Positions 19,360 to 28,608 of a DNA stretch of 64,000 bases are shown here, in pieces. This DNA is from Neisseriaceae bacterium TC5R-5 (lineage in GTDB: Bacteria; Pseudomonadota; Gammaproteobacteria; Burkholderiales; Chromobacteriaceae). The position numbers and the translations under genes are program-made. The notes below the pieces were generated by a model. That model was not told the DNA's origin, made no database searches, and saw nothing but the letters and a program-made list of their open reading frames with translations. Every line of letters starts with the position of its first letter. Positions within the stretch are counted from its first letter, which is position 1. The stretch is from positions 1 through 64,000 of the forward strand of contig JACCFC020000010.1 in NCBI GenBank assembly GCA_020830965.2, written 5' to 3'.

Positions 19360-20223
19360 TTAATCTATTGACTCATTGCTAGTGGGCTCGGGAACCCAAT
19401 TAAAAGCACGCTCATGCATCCATTTGGTCATCACCCACTTTTCTCCAGCCACGACCGGTGAGCCACCATGCAAGGTCAGGAGATCAATCTGCCGCAAGGA
19501 GTTGAGATAGCGGAAATACACCGCGCTGCCTTTACGCGGCAACACATTCAGCCCCAACTCAGGGAAACTGGTGCTCCCACCAGCCTCAACATCATTCAGA
19601 TAAATCACCATCGTGGAGCTACGCTGACCACCTTCCTCCACCAACTTTGCCGAACCGGGTTTATCTTCTGGAAAATGATCAAAATGCGGCACATACTCAG
19701 CGCCAACCCCATAACGCAGCACCTGAAACGCCTCGCCATGCTCAATAGGCAGAGCCATCAGCTTGGCCACACGATTCTCTAAACGAGTGATAAAGCTATC
19801 TTCACAAAATTTGAAGTGGGTGCCTTCACTGGTTCGAAAGTCTCCAATGAGATTTTCCCCGGTTTCTTCGTCCACACCGACAGAACGCTGCAACTTATGA
19901 CGCGAACGGGCAATCACTTCATCACACTCTTCATCGCTTAACACATTATCGAACACCATGATCTGTGGCTTATCACAACGTAATGACACCCCCACCAACC
20001 GGTCTCCAACATCAACGGTATTACCCTCCCATAACGGCCAGCTCTCATACTGATAGGCGTCCTCACCCTCGGCGGCACCACCCTTAGCATGTAACTCCAG
20101 CATATAGGCAGCGTATGCCGGTGCAAACCCGCATTTGACCATTTCTGCGACCATACTCTCTACAGTACAGCCACGCTGCGTGTTTTCTACGATCCAAGCC
20201 CGCCACTCTTTATTAATCTTCAT
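19360..20223 (-). CDS. Prolyl 4-hydroxylase-type 2-oxoglutarate/Fe(II) oxygenase
   Basis: 287-aa oxygenase with a C-terminal P4H domain. Visible residues: iron ligands His180 and Asp182 (YVPHFDHF) and His252 (TLHGGSPV), and Lys262 (GEKWVMTKW) for 2-oxoglutarate; RTSEG at 130-134 is the conserved substrate-loop segment of collagen-type prolyl hydroxylases. The first 70 residues form a helical N-terminal domain that I do not recognise. No signal peptide, so cytoplasmic. It lies between gltB (71-nt gap) and gltD (67-nt gap), all on the minus strand. Its protein substrate is unknown; in other bacteria such enzymes modify proline in proteins, but that is not shown here. Confidence 0.88.
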   Translation of the reverse strand: MKINKEWRAWIVENTQRGCTVESMVAEMVKCGFAPAYAAYMLELHAKGGAAEGEDAYQYESWPLWEGNTVDVGDRLVGVSLRCDKPQIMVFDNVLSDEECDEVIARSRHKLQRSVGVDEETGENLIGDFRTSEGTHFKFCEDSFITRLENRVAKLMALPIEHGEAFQVLRYGVGAEYVPHFDHFPEDKPGSAKLVEEGGQRSSTMVIYLNDVEAGGSTSFPELGLNVLPRKGSAVYFRYLNSLRQIDLLTLHGGSPVVAGEKWVMTKWMHERAFNWVPEPTSNESID

Positions 20224-20294
20224 CTCTAGCCCTTTTCCCTAATCCTAAACTGACAAAATCGTGCCCAGATTCTAGGTAGCAACACTAAGAATGA

Positions 20295-23200
20295 CTAATC
20301 TTTCAGCAGATTTTCCAGCTTGGCTGCCTTCGGCTTCACCAGCCAGAAATAATCAACATAATCATCAAAGTTTTGCAGCATGGCACTAGCCGTAGCTGAG
20401 CCAGTCAATTCAACATGCTTGGCCATTTTTTCCAGCAGATACGCACGATACATTCCCATCGCCTCGCCGTTGATCAGATGGATATCTACCAGCTCATTGT
20501 TATAACGATAAGCAAATTTTTCCTGTACATCGTAAACAAAAGCGAAGCCGCCGGTCATACCCGCGCCAAAGTTGTAGCCAGTTTCACCCAGCACAATCAC
20601 TGTGCCGCCGGTCATATATTCACAGCAATGATCACCGGCACCTTCAATCACCGCCAAGGCACCGGAATTACGCACGGCAAAGCGTTCACCAGCAATCCCG
20701 GCGGCAAACAGTTGCCCACCGGTTGCCCCATATAAACAGGTGTTGCCGATGATAATCGACTCCGCCGCCACATAAGCAGCCTGCGGTGGTGGATAGATAG
20801 TAATACGTCCACCAGCCATGCCTTTGCCAACATAATCATTGGCATCACCCGCCAGTTCCAGATGCAAACCCGGCGCATTCCAGACACCAAAACTCTGCCC
20901 GGCACTGCCACTAAACTTCACCTTGAGGCAGCCAAACGGCAAACCTGCCGCGCCGTGTACCCGCGCAATCTCTCCAGACAAACGGGCGCCAATGGAGCGA
21001 TGTGTATTTTCAATAGGGTATACCAATTCCAACATCTGCTTATTGTGAATAGCCACTACCGCATCCTGCAGCATCTGCTCGGCCAGCTCGCCCTTATCAA
21101 ATGATGGATTGCGCTCAGTCACGCAGAAACGTGGTTCGCTATCCGGCACACTGCCTTGTGACAACAATGGTGCCAGATTCAGCTTCTGCTGCTTGCTGCT
21201 GTCTCCGGGTAATAAGGTGAGCAGATCCATGCGTCCAATCAGCTCCTCCATACGGCGCACACCTAGCTTGGCCATCCACTCCCGGGTTTCGCGAGCAATA
21301 AACAGGAAATAATTCATCACCATTTCCGGCAGGCCAAGAAAGTATTTGGAGCGCAGTTTAATTTCCTGTGTCGCCACACCGGTCGCACAATTGTTCAAGT
21401 GGCAGATCCGCAAGTATTTACAGCCCAGAGCCACCATCGGCCCGGTACCGAACCCAAAACTTTCTGCACCCAGAATGGCCGCCTTGATCACATCCAGACC
21501 AGTTTTCAAACCACCATCAGTCTGTACCCGTACCCGACCTCGCAAACCATTCGCGCGCAACACCTGCTGCGCCTCAGACAAACCCAACTCCCACGGCGAA
21601 CCCGCATATTTGACCGAGGTCAGTGGCGAAGCGCCGGTACCACCATCGTAGCCGGAGATGGTAATCAGGTCGGCATAAGCCTTGGCCACACCAGCCGCAA
21701 TTGTCCCCACTCCAGGCTCGGCCACCAACTTGACAGAAACCAGTGCCGAGGGATTCACCTGCTTCAGGTCAAAAATCAGCTGCGCCAAATCTTCAATCGA
21801 ATAAATATCATGATGCGGTGGCGGCGAGATCAAACTCACTCCTTCTTTGGCATAACGCAGCCGGGCAATCAGCCCCGACACCTTATCGCCGGGCAACTGC
21901 CCGCCCTCCCCTGGCTTGGCTCCCTGCGCCACTTTAATTTGTAGCACCTCGGCATTCACCAGATAGTGCGGTGTGACACCAAAACGCCCAGAAGCCACCT
22001 GCTTGATCTTAGACATGCGCTCGGTGCCATAACGTGCCGGGTCTTCGCCACCTTCTCCAGAGTTGGAACGTCCGCCCAAGCGGTTCATGGCTGTCGCCAA
22101 GGCCTCATGGGCTTCGGGTGACAACGCCCCCAATGACATACCGGCCGAATCGAAACGCCGCAAAATAGCGTCAATCGGCTCCACTTCCTCTACCGAGATT
22201 GCTGCGGCGGCCGGCTGTACCTGCAACAGGTCACGCAACATCGCCACCGGTCGCTGATTCACCGTGTCGGCATATTGCTGATACACCTGGTAATCATCAT
22301 TCTGTACCGCTTTTTGCAATAAAGTGACTACATCTGGATTGTAGGCGTGGTACTCCTCGCCATGCACATATTTGAGCAGGCCACCCTGGCTAATTCCACG
22401 CATCGGGTTGAACGCTAAACGGCTAAGCTGCTTTTGCTCCGCCTCAAAATCGGCAAAGTCGGCGCCAGACAAGCGGGAAACCGTACCGCGCAAACAGAGA
22501 TCCACCACATTTTCGTGAATGCCGACCGCCTCAAACAACTGGGAACCACGATAAGAAGCAATCGTTGAAATGCCCATCTTGGACAATACTTTCAACAATC
22601 CTTTATTGATGCCCTTACGGTAGTGCTGTAGTGCCTCGTTGGTTTTGAGGTCAAGCTCACCGCTTTGCACCAGATCAACAATGCTTTGATAGGCCAGATA
22701 CGGATACACCGCCGTCGCCCCGTAGCCCAACACACAAGCCATCTGATGCGCATCCCGCACCGTGCCAGTCTCCAATACAATATTGGTCTTGCAACGCAAG
22801 CCGCTATCAATCAGGGCATGATGCACCGCACCGGTAGCAAACAGCGCATGAATCGGCAGGCGCCCGGCGCTAACATGGCGATCCGACAACACCACCACCA
22901 CCGTACCCTCATTGACGGCAGCCATCACATGCTCAGTCAGCTTGATAATCGCCTGCTGCAAATCCGTTTCGCTCGGGTCGTAGCACAAATCAAAACGCGT
23001 GGCCTGCAGATACGGCTCCGAACGGGTACTGATGCGCACAAACTTCTCATGCGACAACACCGGCGAGCGCACCTCTAAACGCTTGGCATGCTCGGCGCTT
23101 TCCTCAAACATATTACGCTCTGGCCCAAACACGGTATTGAGCGACATCACAACGGCTTCACGAATCGGGTCGATCGGTGGATTGGTCACCTGCGCAAACT

Positions 23201-24734
23201 GCTGCCGCAGATAATCAAACGGCGAGCGCAGCTTGTGCGACAACACCGCCATTGGCGTGTCATCCCCCATCGAGCCCACCGGCTCCTGCCCATCCTGTGC
23301 CAGCACCCGCAGAATCTGGTCCCGCTCCTCAAAGCTGATATTGAACAACTTTTGCAAGCGTAACAGCTCATCCTTGCTCAGGGACTCAACCCCAACATCG
23401 TCTTCTATCGACAACTCCAGATACTGGGCATTGTCTTTAATCCACTGCCGATAAGGCTTGGCGCTTTTCAGCTGTGCGTCGATCTCCTCTGGCAACAACA
23501 GCTCACCAGTGGTCAGATCGGCGGCAAACAACTGCCCCGGCTTCACGCGGCCCATCTTCAGCACATCCTGCGGCTGGTAATCCCACACCCCCACTTCCGA
23601 GGCAATGGTCAGAATATTGTCCTTGGTCAGCACCCAGCGTGCCGGACGTAAGCCATTACGATCCAGCATGCACGCTGCGTAGCGGCCATCGGTCAGCACA
23701 ATGCCGGCCGGGCCATCCCATGGCTCCATATGCATGGAGTTGAACTCATAAAAGGCGCGCAAATCCTTATCGGTGGAATCCACATTCTGCCAGGCCGGCG
23801 GCACCAGCAAACGCAAGGCGCGGAATAGTGGAATGCCGCCCATCAGCAGCCCTTCCAGCATATTGTCCAGACTCATTGAATCCGAGCCATCGGTCTGTAC
23901 GATAGGACGCACTGCCGCCATATCCAGATGCGGCGAAGCCATGATCTGCTCACGTGCGCGCGCCCAATGGCGATTACCCTGCACTGTATTGATTTCACCG
24001 TTATGCGCCAGAAAGCGGAACGGCTGTGCCAGCTTCCACTGTGGCCAGGTATTGGTAGAGAAACGCTGATGAAATACCGCCAGGCTGGACTCAAAACGTG
24101 GGTCGTGCAAATCCAGGAAAAACTTGGGCAGATTATCTGGTGTGACCAGCCCCTTATAAGACAGGGTATGCGGCGACAAGGTAGGCAGATAAAAAAATGG
24201 GTCGTCTGCCAGATTTGCTTTTTCAGCTTGGCGACGACCCATATATAGGCGGCGTTGGAAAGTTAACTCATCCATCCCGAACGGACAGTTAACAAACACT
24301 TGCTTGATGGCGGGAAGCGATGCCAGAGCAGCCTCCCCGCAAGCACTATTATCAGTAGGCACCTGGCGAAACCCCGCCACCTCCAGCCCTTGCGTTTCCA
24401 AACACGCTTTTAGCCGGGACAAACTCAGTTCATGTGCAGGATCGTGAAACACCAGACCGGCCGCGTAAACGGCTTTCAAACTTAAGCCCGCTTCTGCCGC
24501 TACCTCGCGTAGAAAACCATCTGGCTTACGGAATAATAGGCCACAGCCATCACCTGATTTACCATCGGCGGCCACTGCACCACGGTGGGTCAATTTAGCC
24601 AGCGAAGAAATCGCCGTCGTCACCAGCCAATGGCTGGGTTGATCGTTCAACTGGGCAATTAAGCCGAAACCACAACTGTCCTGTTCAAAATTCGGATGGT
24701 ACAAGGTACCCTGCAGCCAGCGTTGTCTGCCCAT
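20295..24734 (-). CDS. gltB: Glutamate synthase large subunit
   Basis: 1479-aa enzyme (E. coli about 1486). The N-terminal class II amidotransferase domain begins, after a 20-residue propeptide, with Cys21 in DSCGFGLI, the catalytic nucleophile. The central domain and the FMN-binding synthase domain follow, with [27 protein letters not shown] and the 3Fe-4S cysteines in [15 protein letters not shown]; the C-terminal GltB repeat domain ([18 protein letters not shown]) closes the protein. Ammonia made from glutamine is channelled to 2-oxoglutarate. First gene of an apparent gltB-oxygenase-gltD-cls operon. Confidence 0.97.
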   Translation of the reverse strand: MGRQRWLQGTLYHPNFEQDSCGFGLIAQLNDQPSHWLVTTAISSLAKLTHRGAVAADGKSGDGCGLLFRKPDGFLREVAAEAGLSLKAVYAAGLVFHDPAHELSLSRLKACLETQGLEVAGFRQVPTDNSACGEAALASLPAIKQVFVNCPFGMDELTFQRRLYMGRRQAEKANLADDPFFYLPTLSPHTLSYKGLVTPDNLPKFFLDLHDPRFESSLAVFHQRFSTNTWPQWKLAQPFRFLAHNGEINTVQGNRHWARAREQIMASPHLDMAAVRPIVQTDGSDSMSLDNMLEGLLMGGIPLFRALRLLVPPAWQNVDSTDKDLRAFYEFNSMHMEPWDGPAGIVLTDGRYAACMLDRNGLRPARWVLTKDNILTIASEVGVWDYQPQDVLKMGRVKPGQLFAADLTTGELLLPEEIDAQLKSAKPYRQWIKDNAQYLELSIEDDVGVESLSKDELLRLQKLFNISFEERDQILRVLAQDGQEPVGSMGDDTPMAVLSHKLRSPFDYLRQQFAQVTNPPIDPIREAVVMSLNTVFGPERNMFEESAEHAKRLEVRSPVLSHEKFVRISTRSEPYLQATRFDLCYDPSETDLQQAIIKLTEHVMAAVNEGTVVVVLSDRHVSAGRLPIHALFATGAVHHALIDSGLRCKTNIVLETGTVRDAHQMACVLGYGATAVYPYLAYQSIVDLVQSGELDLKTNEALQHYRKGINKGLLKVLSKMGISTIASYRGSQLFEAVGIHENVVDLCLRGTVSRLSGADFADFEAEQKQLSRLAFNPMRGISQGGLLKYVHGEEYHAYNPDVVTLLQKAVQNDDYQVYQQYADTVNQRPVAMLRDLLQVQPAAAAISVEEVEPIDAILRRFDSAGMSLGALSPEAHEALATAMNRLGGRSNSGEGGEDPARYGTERMSKIKQVASGRFGVTPHYLVNAEVLQIKVAQGAKPGEGGQLPGDKVSGLIARLRYAKEGVSLISPPPHHDIYSIEDLAQLIFDLKQVNPSALVSVKLVAEPGVGTIAAGVAKAYADLITISGYDGGTGASPLTSVKYAGSPWELGLSEAQQVLRANGLRGRVRVQTDGGLKTGLDVIKAAILGAESFGFGTGPMVALGCKYLRICHLNNCATGVATQEIKLRSKYFLGLPEMVMNYFLFIARETREWMAKLGVRRMEELIGRMDLLTLLPGDSSKQQKLNLAPLLSQGSVPDSEPRFCVTERNPSFDKGELAEQMLQDAVVAIHNKQMLELVYPIENTHRSIGARLSGEIARVHGAAGLPFGCLKVKFSGSAGQSFGVWNAPGLHLELAGDANDYVGKGMAGGRITIYPPPQAAYVAAESIIIGNTCLYGATGGQLFAAGIAGERFAVRNSGALAVIEGAGDHCCEYMTGGTVIVLGETGYNFGAGMTGGFAFVYDVQEKFAYRYNNELVDIHLINGEAMGMYRAYLLEKMAKHVELTGSATASAMLQNFDDYVDYFWLVKPKAAKLENLLKD

Positions 24735-24773
24735 ATATTTAGTCCCGCGAATAGTCGTTAAGCAAAGATTTCG

Positions 24774-24803
24774 ATTTTAAAGGTAAGCCACTTTAGCCCG
24801 CAA
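24774..24803 (-). promoter_or_regulatory. Candidate gltB promoter
   Basis: On the minus strand TTGCGG (24798-24803) and TAAAAT (24774-24779) are 18 nt apart and would start transcription about 30 nt before the gltB ATG. Only one mismatch in the -10 box; two in the -35 box. Confidence 0.4.
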
Positions 24804-25160
24804 GCCGTTTTTGTGCATCGCATTAACCATTAAAAATCAAATAGTTAAATAACAAATCCGGACATTTCAACACAAAAAACATCACCAGCGGAGCATGATC
24901 CGGCCCATTTTTGCTAACGAAAACCGATAAGCGCCCCGCATCAGATAGAGCGCATGATGGCTGACACCATCGCTTCTCACGCCTACATGCCCTCTCCATT
25001 TGCGGCACAAACGGCTCCAACCGTACCCGCCCTTGGCTACTTAACCAAACCCTGCAAGCGCTTGAGCGCACGAGCGAATACATACGCAGCAGGGGGCCTG
25101 TTTTGATAAGCGGTGCCTTGCGGCGAAATCACTCACCCGCTCAAGCTGCCTGCCACCGCC
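24804..25160. other. Gene-free stretch between guaC and gltB
   Basis: No supported gene. An 86-codon open frame on the minus strand (24823-25083) has no ribosome-binding site, an atypical composition rich in Arg, Cys and Trp, and no recognisable motif. No repeat was recognised here. Confidence 0.5.
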
Positions 25161-25162
25161 AA

Positions 25163-25197
25163 ATAAAAAACCCGCGCAGCGGCGGGCTGGCGGGTTT
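25163..25197 (-). terminator. Rho-independent terminator after guaC
   Basis: AAACCCGC (25168-25175) and GCGGGTTT (25190-25197) form an 8-bp stem; an inner CCGC/GCGG pairing is also possible. On the minus strand it is followed by a run of T (25165-25170), 19 nt after the guaC stop. A shorter T run on the other side means it might work both ways. Confidence 0.8.
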
Positions 25198-25215
25198 TAT
25201 TGAAGATCGTCGCGA

Positions 25216-26166
25216 TCAGCGAGCGACTTGAATCATTTCGGCATCGCGCAACGCCACCAGCGTGCTGCCGCCAGCATAGCTAATGCTGCTTTGCAGGTCT
25301 TCTTTCAACTCACGGATCAGCTTGCCGATACTCCCTTTGTACTCCACCAGTATCTTCTTGCCTTCTACATTCACGTAAGCGCCTTTATTGAATTGCGAGG
25401 CACTACCAAAGTATTCCTTATAGTGCTTGCCATTGATTTCGACAATTTCACCTGCCGATTCGTCATAACCGGCAAACAAAGAGCCCGCCATGATCATGCT
25501 GCCACCACAAGCCAGCGCCTTGGCCATATCACCATGTTCAACAATACCGCCATCGGCAATCAGCGGCACCTTAACTGCGGCGGCACAATCCAGCACAGTG
25601 GAAACCATCGGGCGATGAAAGCCGGTTTTGTTTTTGGTAATGCATACCCGGCCACCGGCAATGCCAGCCTTGATGGCATCACAGCCCCAGCTTTCCAGAT
25701 CGCGTGCGGCCTCGGCTGTGGCCACATTGCCGCCAATCAAGAACACTTTAGGGAAGCTTTGTTTGATGTGCTTGATCATGCGCTCGGCCTTTACGCACCA
25801 GGCATTGGCAATATCCAGCGTCATGTATTCCGGGCTGATACCGGCTTGCTTAAGTTCGGCCAGTTGTTGATAGCTATCGTCGTTAACGCCAACACTGATA
25901 GAGGCAAACAAGCCCTTTTCCTGCATCGCGCGGGTAAAGGTCGCCATATCGACGTTAAAGCGGTGCATGGTGTAGAACCAGCCCTGACGGGCGAAGAACT
26001 CGCAGGTTTCAGCATCCACCACCGATTTCATATTAGAGGGGTAGATAGGCATGTCGAAACGGCGTGGCCCGAATAAGACCGAGGTATCACATTCCTTACG
26101 GCTGTCTACCACAGTTTTTTTGGGCAACAGGTAGATGTCGCCATAATTCAGTTCAGTTTTGATCAT
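25216..26166 (-). CDS. guaC: GMP reductase
   Basis: 316-aa enzyme of the IMPDH/GMPR barrel family that deaminates GMP to IMP with NADPH. Seen: IYPSNMKSVVD near the N-terminus, GGNVATAEAARDL, and the active-site loop GIAGGRVCITKNKTGF, whose RVCITK form resembles the Firmicutes-type GMP reductases rather than the GSVCTT loop of IMPDH; no CBS domains are present, which also argues against IMPDH. The ATG at 26166 gives the N-terminus MIKTELNYGDIYLLPKK; a GTG four codons upstream (26178) is an alternative. No strong Shine-Dalgarno. It has a hairpin-T-run in its leader and a terminator behind it. Confidence 0.9.
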   Translation of the reverse strand: MIKTELNYGDIYLLPKKTVVDSRKECDTSVLFGPRRFDMPIYPSNMKSVVDAETCEFFARQGWFYTMHRFNVDMATFTRAMQEKGLFASISVGVNDDSYQQLAELKQAGISPEYMTLDIANAWCVKAERMIKHIKQSFPKVFLIGGNVATAEAARDLESWGCDAIKAGIAGGRVCITKNKTGFHRPMVSTVLDCAAAVKVPLIADGGIVEHGDMAKALACGGSMIMAGSLFAGYDESAGEIVEINGKHYKEYFGSASQFNKGAYVNVEGKKILVEYKGSIGKLIRELKEDLQSSISYAGGSTLVALRDAEMIQVAR

Positions 26167-26211
26167 GAATGCGCTCACAAAGCAGAGTTAATCGAAAACA
26201 CAGGGTTCCCC

Positions 26212-26241
26212 AATAAAAACGGGAGCCTGTCTGGCTCCCGT
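26212..26241 (-). terminator. Terminator-like hairpin in the guaC leader (possible attenuator)
   Basis: On the minus strand the 9-bp perfect stem ACGGGAGCC/GGCTCCCGT (26233-26241 with 26219-26227), with a 5-nt loop, is followed by TTTTTATT. It lies about 45 nt upstream of the guaC start with no gene ending just before it on that strand. A -35-like TTGACG (26308-26313) lies further upstream. An attenuation role is inference. Confidence 0.6.
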
Positions 26242-26455
26242 CCCCCCTTGCCGTTTCGACCATCAGCCGATCCGTCTCTAAGCCGCACACGCTACGCGGT
26301 TTTTATTTTGACGTCAAGATTATGACGGGTAAAGAGGGGGCAATATAAGAGAGGGTGGCTTAAGCAGATAATTTACACAAAGGACAAACATGCTTAAAGA
26401 TGCCGAAAGCGCCACCAGCCGATAGTACACAGCAAGCACGCAAATGCCAGATAAA

Positions 26456-26484
26456 TTGAACCGGTATAGTTCACATGCTATGCT
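26456..26484 (+). promoter_or_regulatory. Sigma70-like promoter of the candidate effector gene
   Basis: TTGAAC (26456-26461), a 17-nt spacer and TATGCT (26479-26484) precede the ATG at 26512 by 28 nt. Both boxes match 4 of 6 or better. Confidence 0.55.
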
Positions 26485-26511
26485 GACGCCTCTTTCAGCG
26501 AGCCCCTCATC

Positions 26512-27396
26512 ATGTCAAAACTACTACGTAATAACGGCGTTAGCCTACCAGCCACCATCGAACTCGTTGCTGGCAATTCCCTTAAAATCAAAGTTGTCGG
26601 TCTGGGCAGCAATAAGCGCCACATTATTCTCAAAAGCAGCAACCCTTCCTGGTTGAGCGTCAAAGCCAACACCCCCGACCAAAACAGAGCCGAACAAATC
26701 ATCACCCTGCTTGCTGACGAAAAATACGAAGGCGACACCGGACGCCAGGTCGACATCCTCGCCTATCTCGACGATGGCAAGGGCAGCACGCGCGATAACT
26801 CCACCAACAAACTCAATATCAAGATTTTGCCCAAGCTGGCACTGCCGGCGGTGGACACCGAAGCGGGTATCCTAGCACGGATGTTTATTGCAGAATCTCC
26901 CGGCCCGGAACACCGTAAATTTGTTACCCAGGAAGATGCGCAAGAAACGATGCAATGGATGCGTCACGTATTAATCAACCGGCTGGAATTTGGCGCGTAT
27001 AACTTTACGAAAAACCCCGCCGCCAGCAAAAAAAACAACAGCATCACCACCATCACGGCCGCCATCAAAGAAGGGGGGCAAGTGCAAGGCTTTAGCAGCT
27101 ACCCGAGTATCAACACAGAACAAAACACCCTCATTTTAAAAGTAATTAAATTTGCGAATGATGGCACCGACAGCCGCAACTCCAGCTATCGACAATTCGT
27201 GCAAGCGGCAATAGACGTGGCCAATGGTAAAGATATTGCGGCAGACCCCTGCCCTACTGGCCTTTACTCCTGGGTTACCGCCGGATCGGCAGGCCCTGGC
27301 TCTAACTTCGTCTTTTTCAAGAGCAAAGGCGGGCAAGACTTCTACACCTTAACGCCCGAATTCAAAGCTGATCCTTTACTGCGGCCCAAAAAATGA
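26512..27396 (+). CDS. Candidate secreted toxin with cell-wall hydrolase-like domain (possible T6SS effector)
   Basis: 294 aa, not confidently recognised. Residues 1-105 look beta-rich, like an immunoglobulin-type adaptor domain. From 115 on, the segment DTEAGILARMFIAESPGP (Glu128 central) followed by MRHVLINRLEFG (Asn156-Arg157) and later GFSSYP recalls the layout of SleB-type cell-wall hydrolases, where a Glu and an NR motif are conserved; this similarity is weak and by eye. There is no signal peptide although the neighbour has one. The stop overlaps the start of the next gene as ATGA. A toxin exported by a type VI system that acts on peptidoglycan is the best guess; a plain hypothetical protein is the fallback. 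Confidence 0.6.
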   Translation: MSKLLRNNGVSLPATIELVAGNSLKIKVVGLGSNKRHIILKSSNPSWLSVKANTPDQNRAEQIITLLADEKYEGDTGRQVDILAYLDDGKGSTRDNSTNKLNIKILPKLALPAVDTEAGILARMFIAESPGPEHRKFVTQEDAQETMQWMRHVLINRLEFGAYNFTKNPAASKKNNSITTITAAIKEGGQVQGFSSYPSINTEQNTLILKVIKFANDGTDSRNSSYRQFVQAAIDVANGKDIAADPCPTGLYSWVTAGSAGPGSNFVFFKSKGGQDFYTLTPEFKADPLLRPKK

Positions 27397-27896
27397 AACC
27401 TTTACTGATAATGACTTTAGCCAGTGTCGCCTTTAGCGCACAAGCCCAGATCAACCTCCCGGCCGGCACTTTTAGGGAAGCACCGGCCGAAAGATTTATC
27501 GCCTCACAAAACGCTTATTACAAAAATCCACAAATGGCGATGAAAAATCGCGTGATAGCCGATAAGCAGAATAAAAAAGTAAATAAATTCTGCTTGATTG
27601 GCTATCGCTGGACGGATGGTAATGAGCAAGTTTGGGTACATTGGCAAGAACAGAAAACGCTGATCATGTTGGATGGCAGCTTGGATAAAAGCTGGCAGGA
27701 AGACGCGCTCACCACGTCCAAGCGCAATTTGAAACTCGGCCGCGACACGGTCGCCACCGACGACGACAAGCACGGCAGCAGCTATCTGGTGACCAATCAA
27801 TGGTGGCATACCATCGCCAACGATTGCGCCAAATACGGCGAAAAGTACACCATCAAACCTTTCAAAATCAAAACCCGTCCCACCACAACGCCTTAA
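27393..27896 (+). CDS. Small secreted protein, candidate immunity protein to the upstream gene
   Basis: 167 aa with a clear signal peptide (MKPLLIMTLASVAFSAQAQ, cleavage near residue 19), hence periplasmic. The mature part is polar with two cysteines (NKFCLIGYRW and ANDCAKYG) and several Trp; I recognise no family. It overlaps the preceding 294-aa gene by 4 nt, so the two are translationally coupled. A cytosolic protein with a hydrolase-like motif coupled to a periplasmic partner is the usual arrangement of a T6SS peptidoglycan toxin and its immunity protein. The role is inferred from position only. Confidence 0.65.
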   Translation: MKPLLIMTLASVAFSAQAQINLPAGTFREAPAERFIASQNAYYKNPQMAMKNRVIADKQNKKVNKFCLIGYRWTDGNEQVWVHWQEQKTLIMLDGSLDKSWQEDALTTSKRNLKLGRDTVATDDDKHGSSYLVTNQWWHTIANDCAKYGEKYTIKPFKIKTRPTTTP

Positions 27897-28017
27897 GCTA
27901 CCGACACCCGCTAGACCACCGCAGTGGCCTCGCGGGTGTGACGGTTTACACCATCGCTTCCAGTTCTCGCACGGCTCTTTCCAACTGTTGCTCAAACGGT
28001 TCTACCCACACGCGTAC

Positions 28018-28293
28018 CTAGCTGGCGCGCAGCGGGTCGTCCTCCAGCCTCACCAAGCATTGCAGCATGGTTTGCAGGGCAGCGTGGGTATCGTTGAGAG
28101 TTTTGAGGCTATCGCTCAGCGTGCTGGCAATGGCTTTGTGGTAGCCACGGGCGCGTTGCAAATGATGGTCTAAACGGGCGTGGTCGTTGCGGGCTTGCTG
28201 CTTGAGGCTGGATAAGGCGCCCAGTTCCAGGCTCAGTTCGATCACTGCCTGACGGGCGGCGAGTGAGGTGAGATTGTCTAACGGTGCTTGCAT
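28018..28293 (-). CDS. Small helical protein of unknown function, possibly truncated by an amber codon
   Basis: 91 aa from the ATG at 28293, which has AGGAGAG 7 nt upstream, a strong site that supports a real gene. The protein is nearly all helix-forming (ELSLELGALSSLKQQARND, LKTLNDTHAALQTMLQCLV) and may be a coiled coil. The reading frame ends with TAG (28018-28020) but continues in the same frame for 23 more codons (WVEPFEQQLERAVRELEAMV) to a TAA at 27946-27948, again helical and coding-like. Either the gene was longer and has acquired a stop, or the stop is read through. It lies downstream of an orphan ParA gene on the same strand, after a 315-nt gap. No family recognised. Confidence 0.6.
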   Translation of the reverse strand: MQAPLDNLTSLAARQAVIELSLELGALSSLKQQARNDHARLDHHLQRARGYHKAIASTLSDSLKTLNDTHAALQTMLQCLVRLEDDPLRAS

Positions 28294-28608
28294 GTTGGCT
28301 CTCCTAAAAGGTGACACTCACCCCATCAGCGCTTAGGCAGATGGGGCAGACACATGACACAGTTAGAGACCCGTCCAAGCCGAACCGGTGGCCCGAAGAC
28401 TCAGTGCCACGGCCTGCCCGGCATGGCACGCAATGGCAAAATGGATAAGCGATTGCCTTATCCGCAGCAGACCAAGCCGCCAAGCCAGAATGCCGTTGGT
28501 ATGACGACACGCCGGCTAGCGTATGAGTTTGCAGGGTGGGTGTCAAGCGGCCGTGACAGCAGTACGAGCCAGGCGGGCAAACACGTTGATCTAGCACGTT
28601 TCTGTGGC
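28294..28608. other. Gene-free stretch between the parA-like gene and the small helical protein
   Basis: No protein gene is supported: open frames here are rich in Cys, Arg and Gly and lack ribosome-binding sites. A perfect 7-bp stem GGATAAG/CTTATCC with a 7-nt loop lies at 28443-28463 without a clear T run. Confidence 0.5.

Noticed and set aside
24823-25083. 86-codon open frame on the minus strand between guaC and gltB
   Set aside because: No ribosome-binding site, odd amino-acid composition and no recognisable motif.
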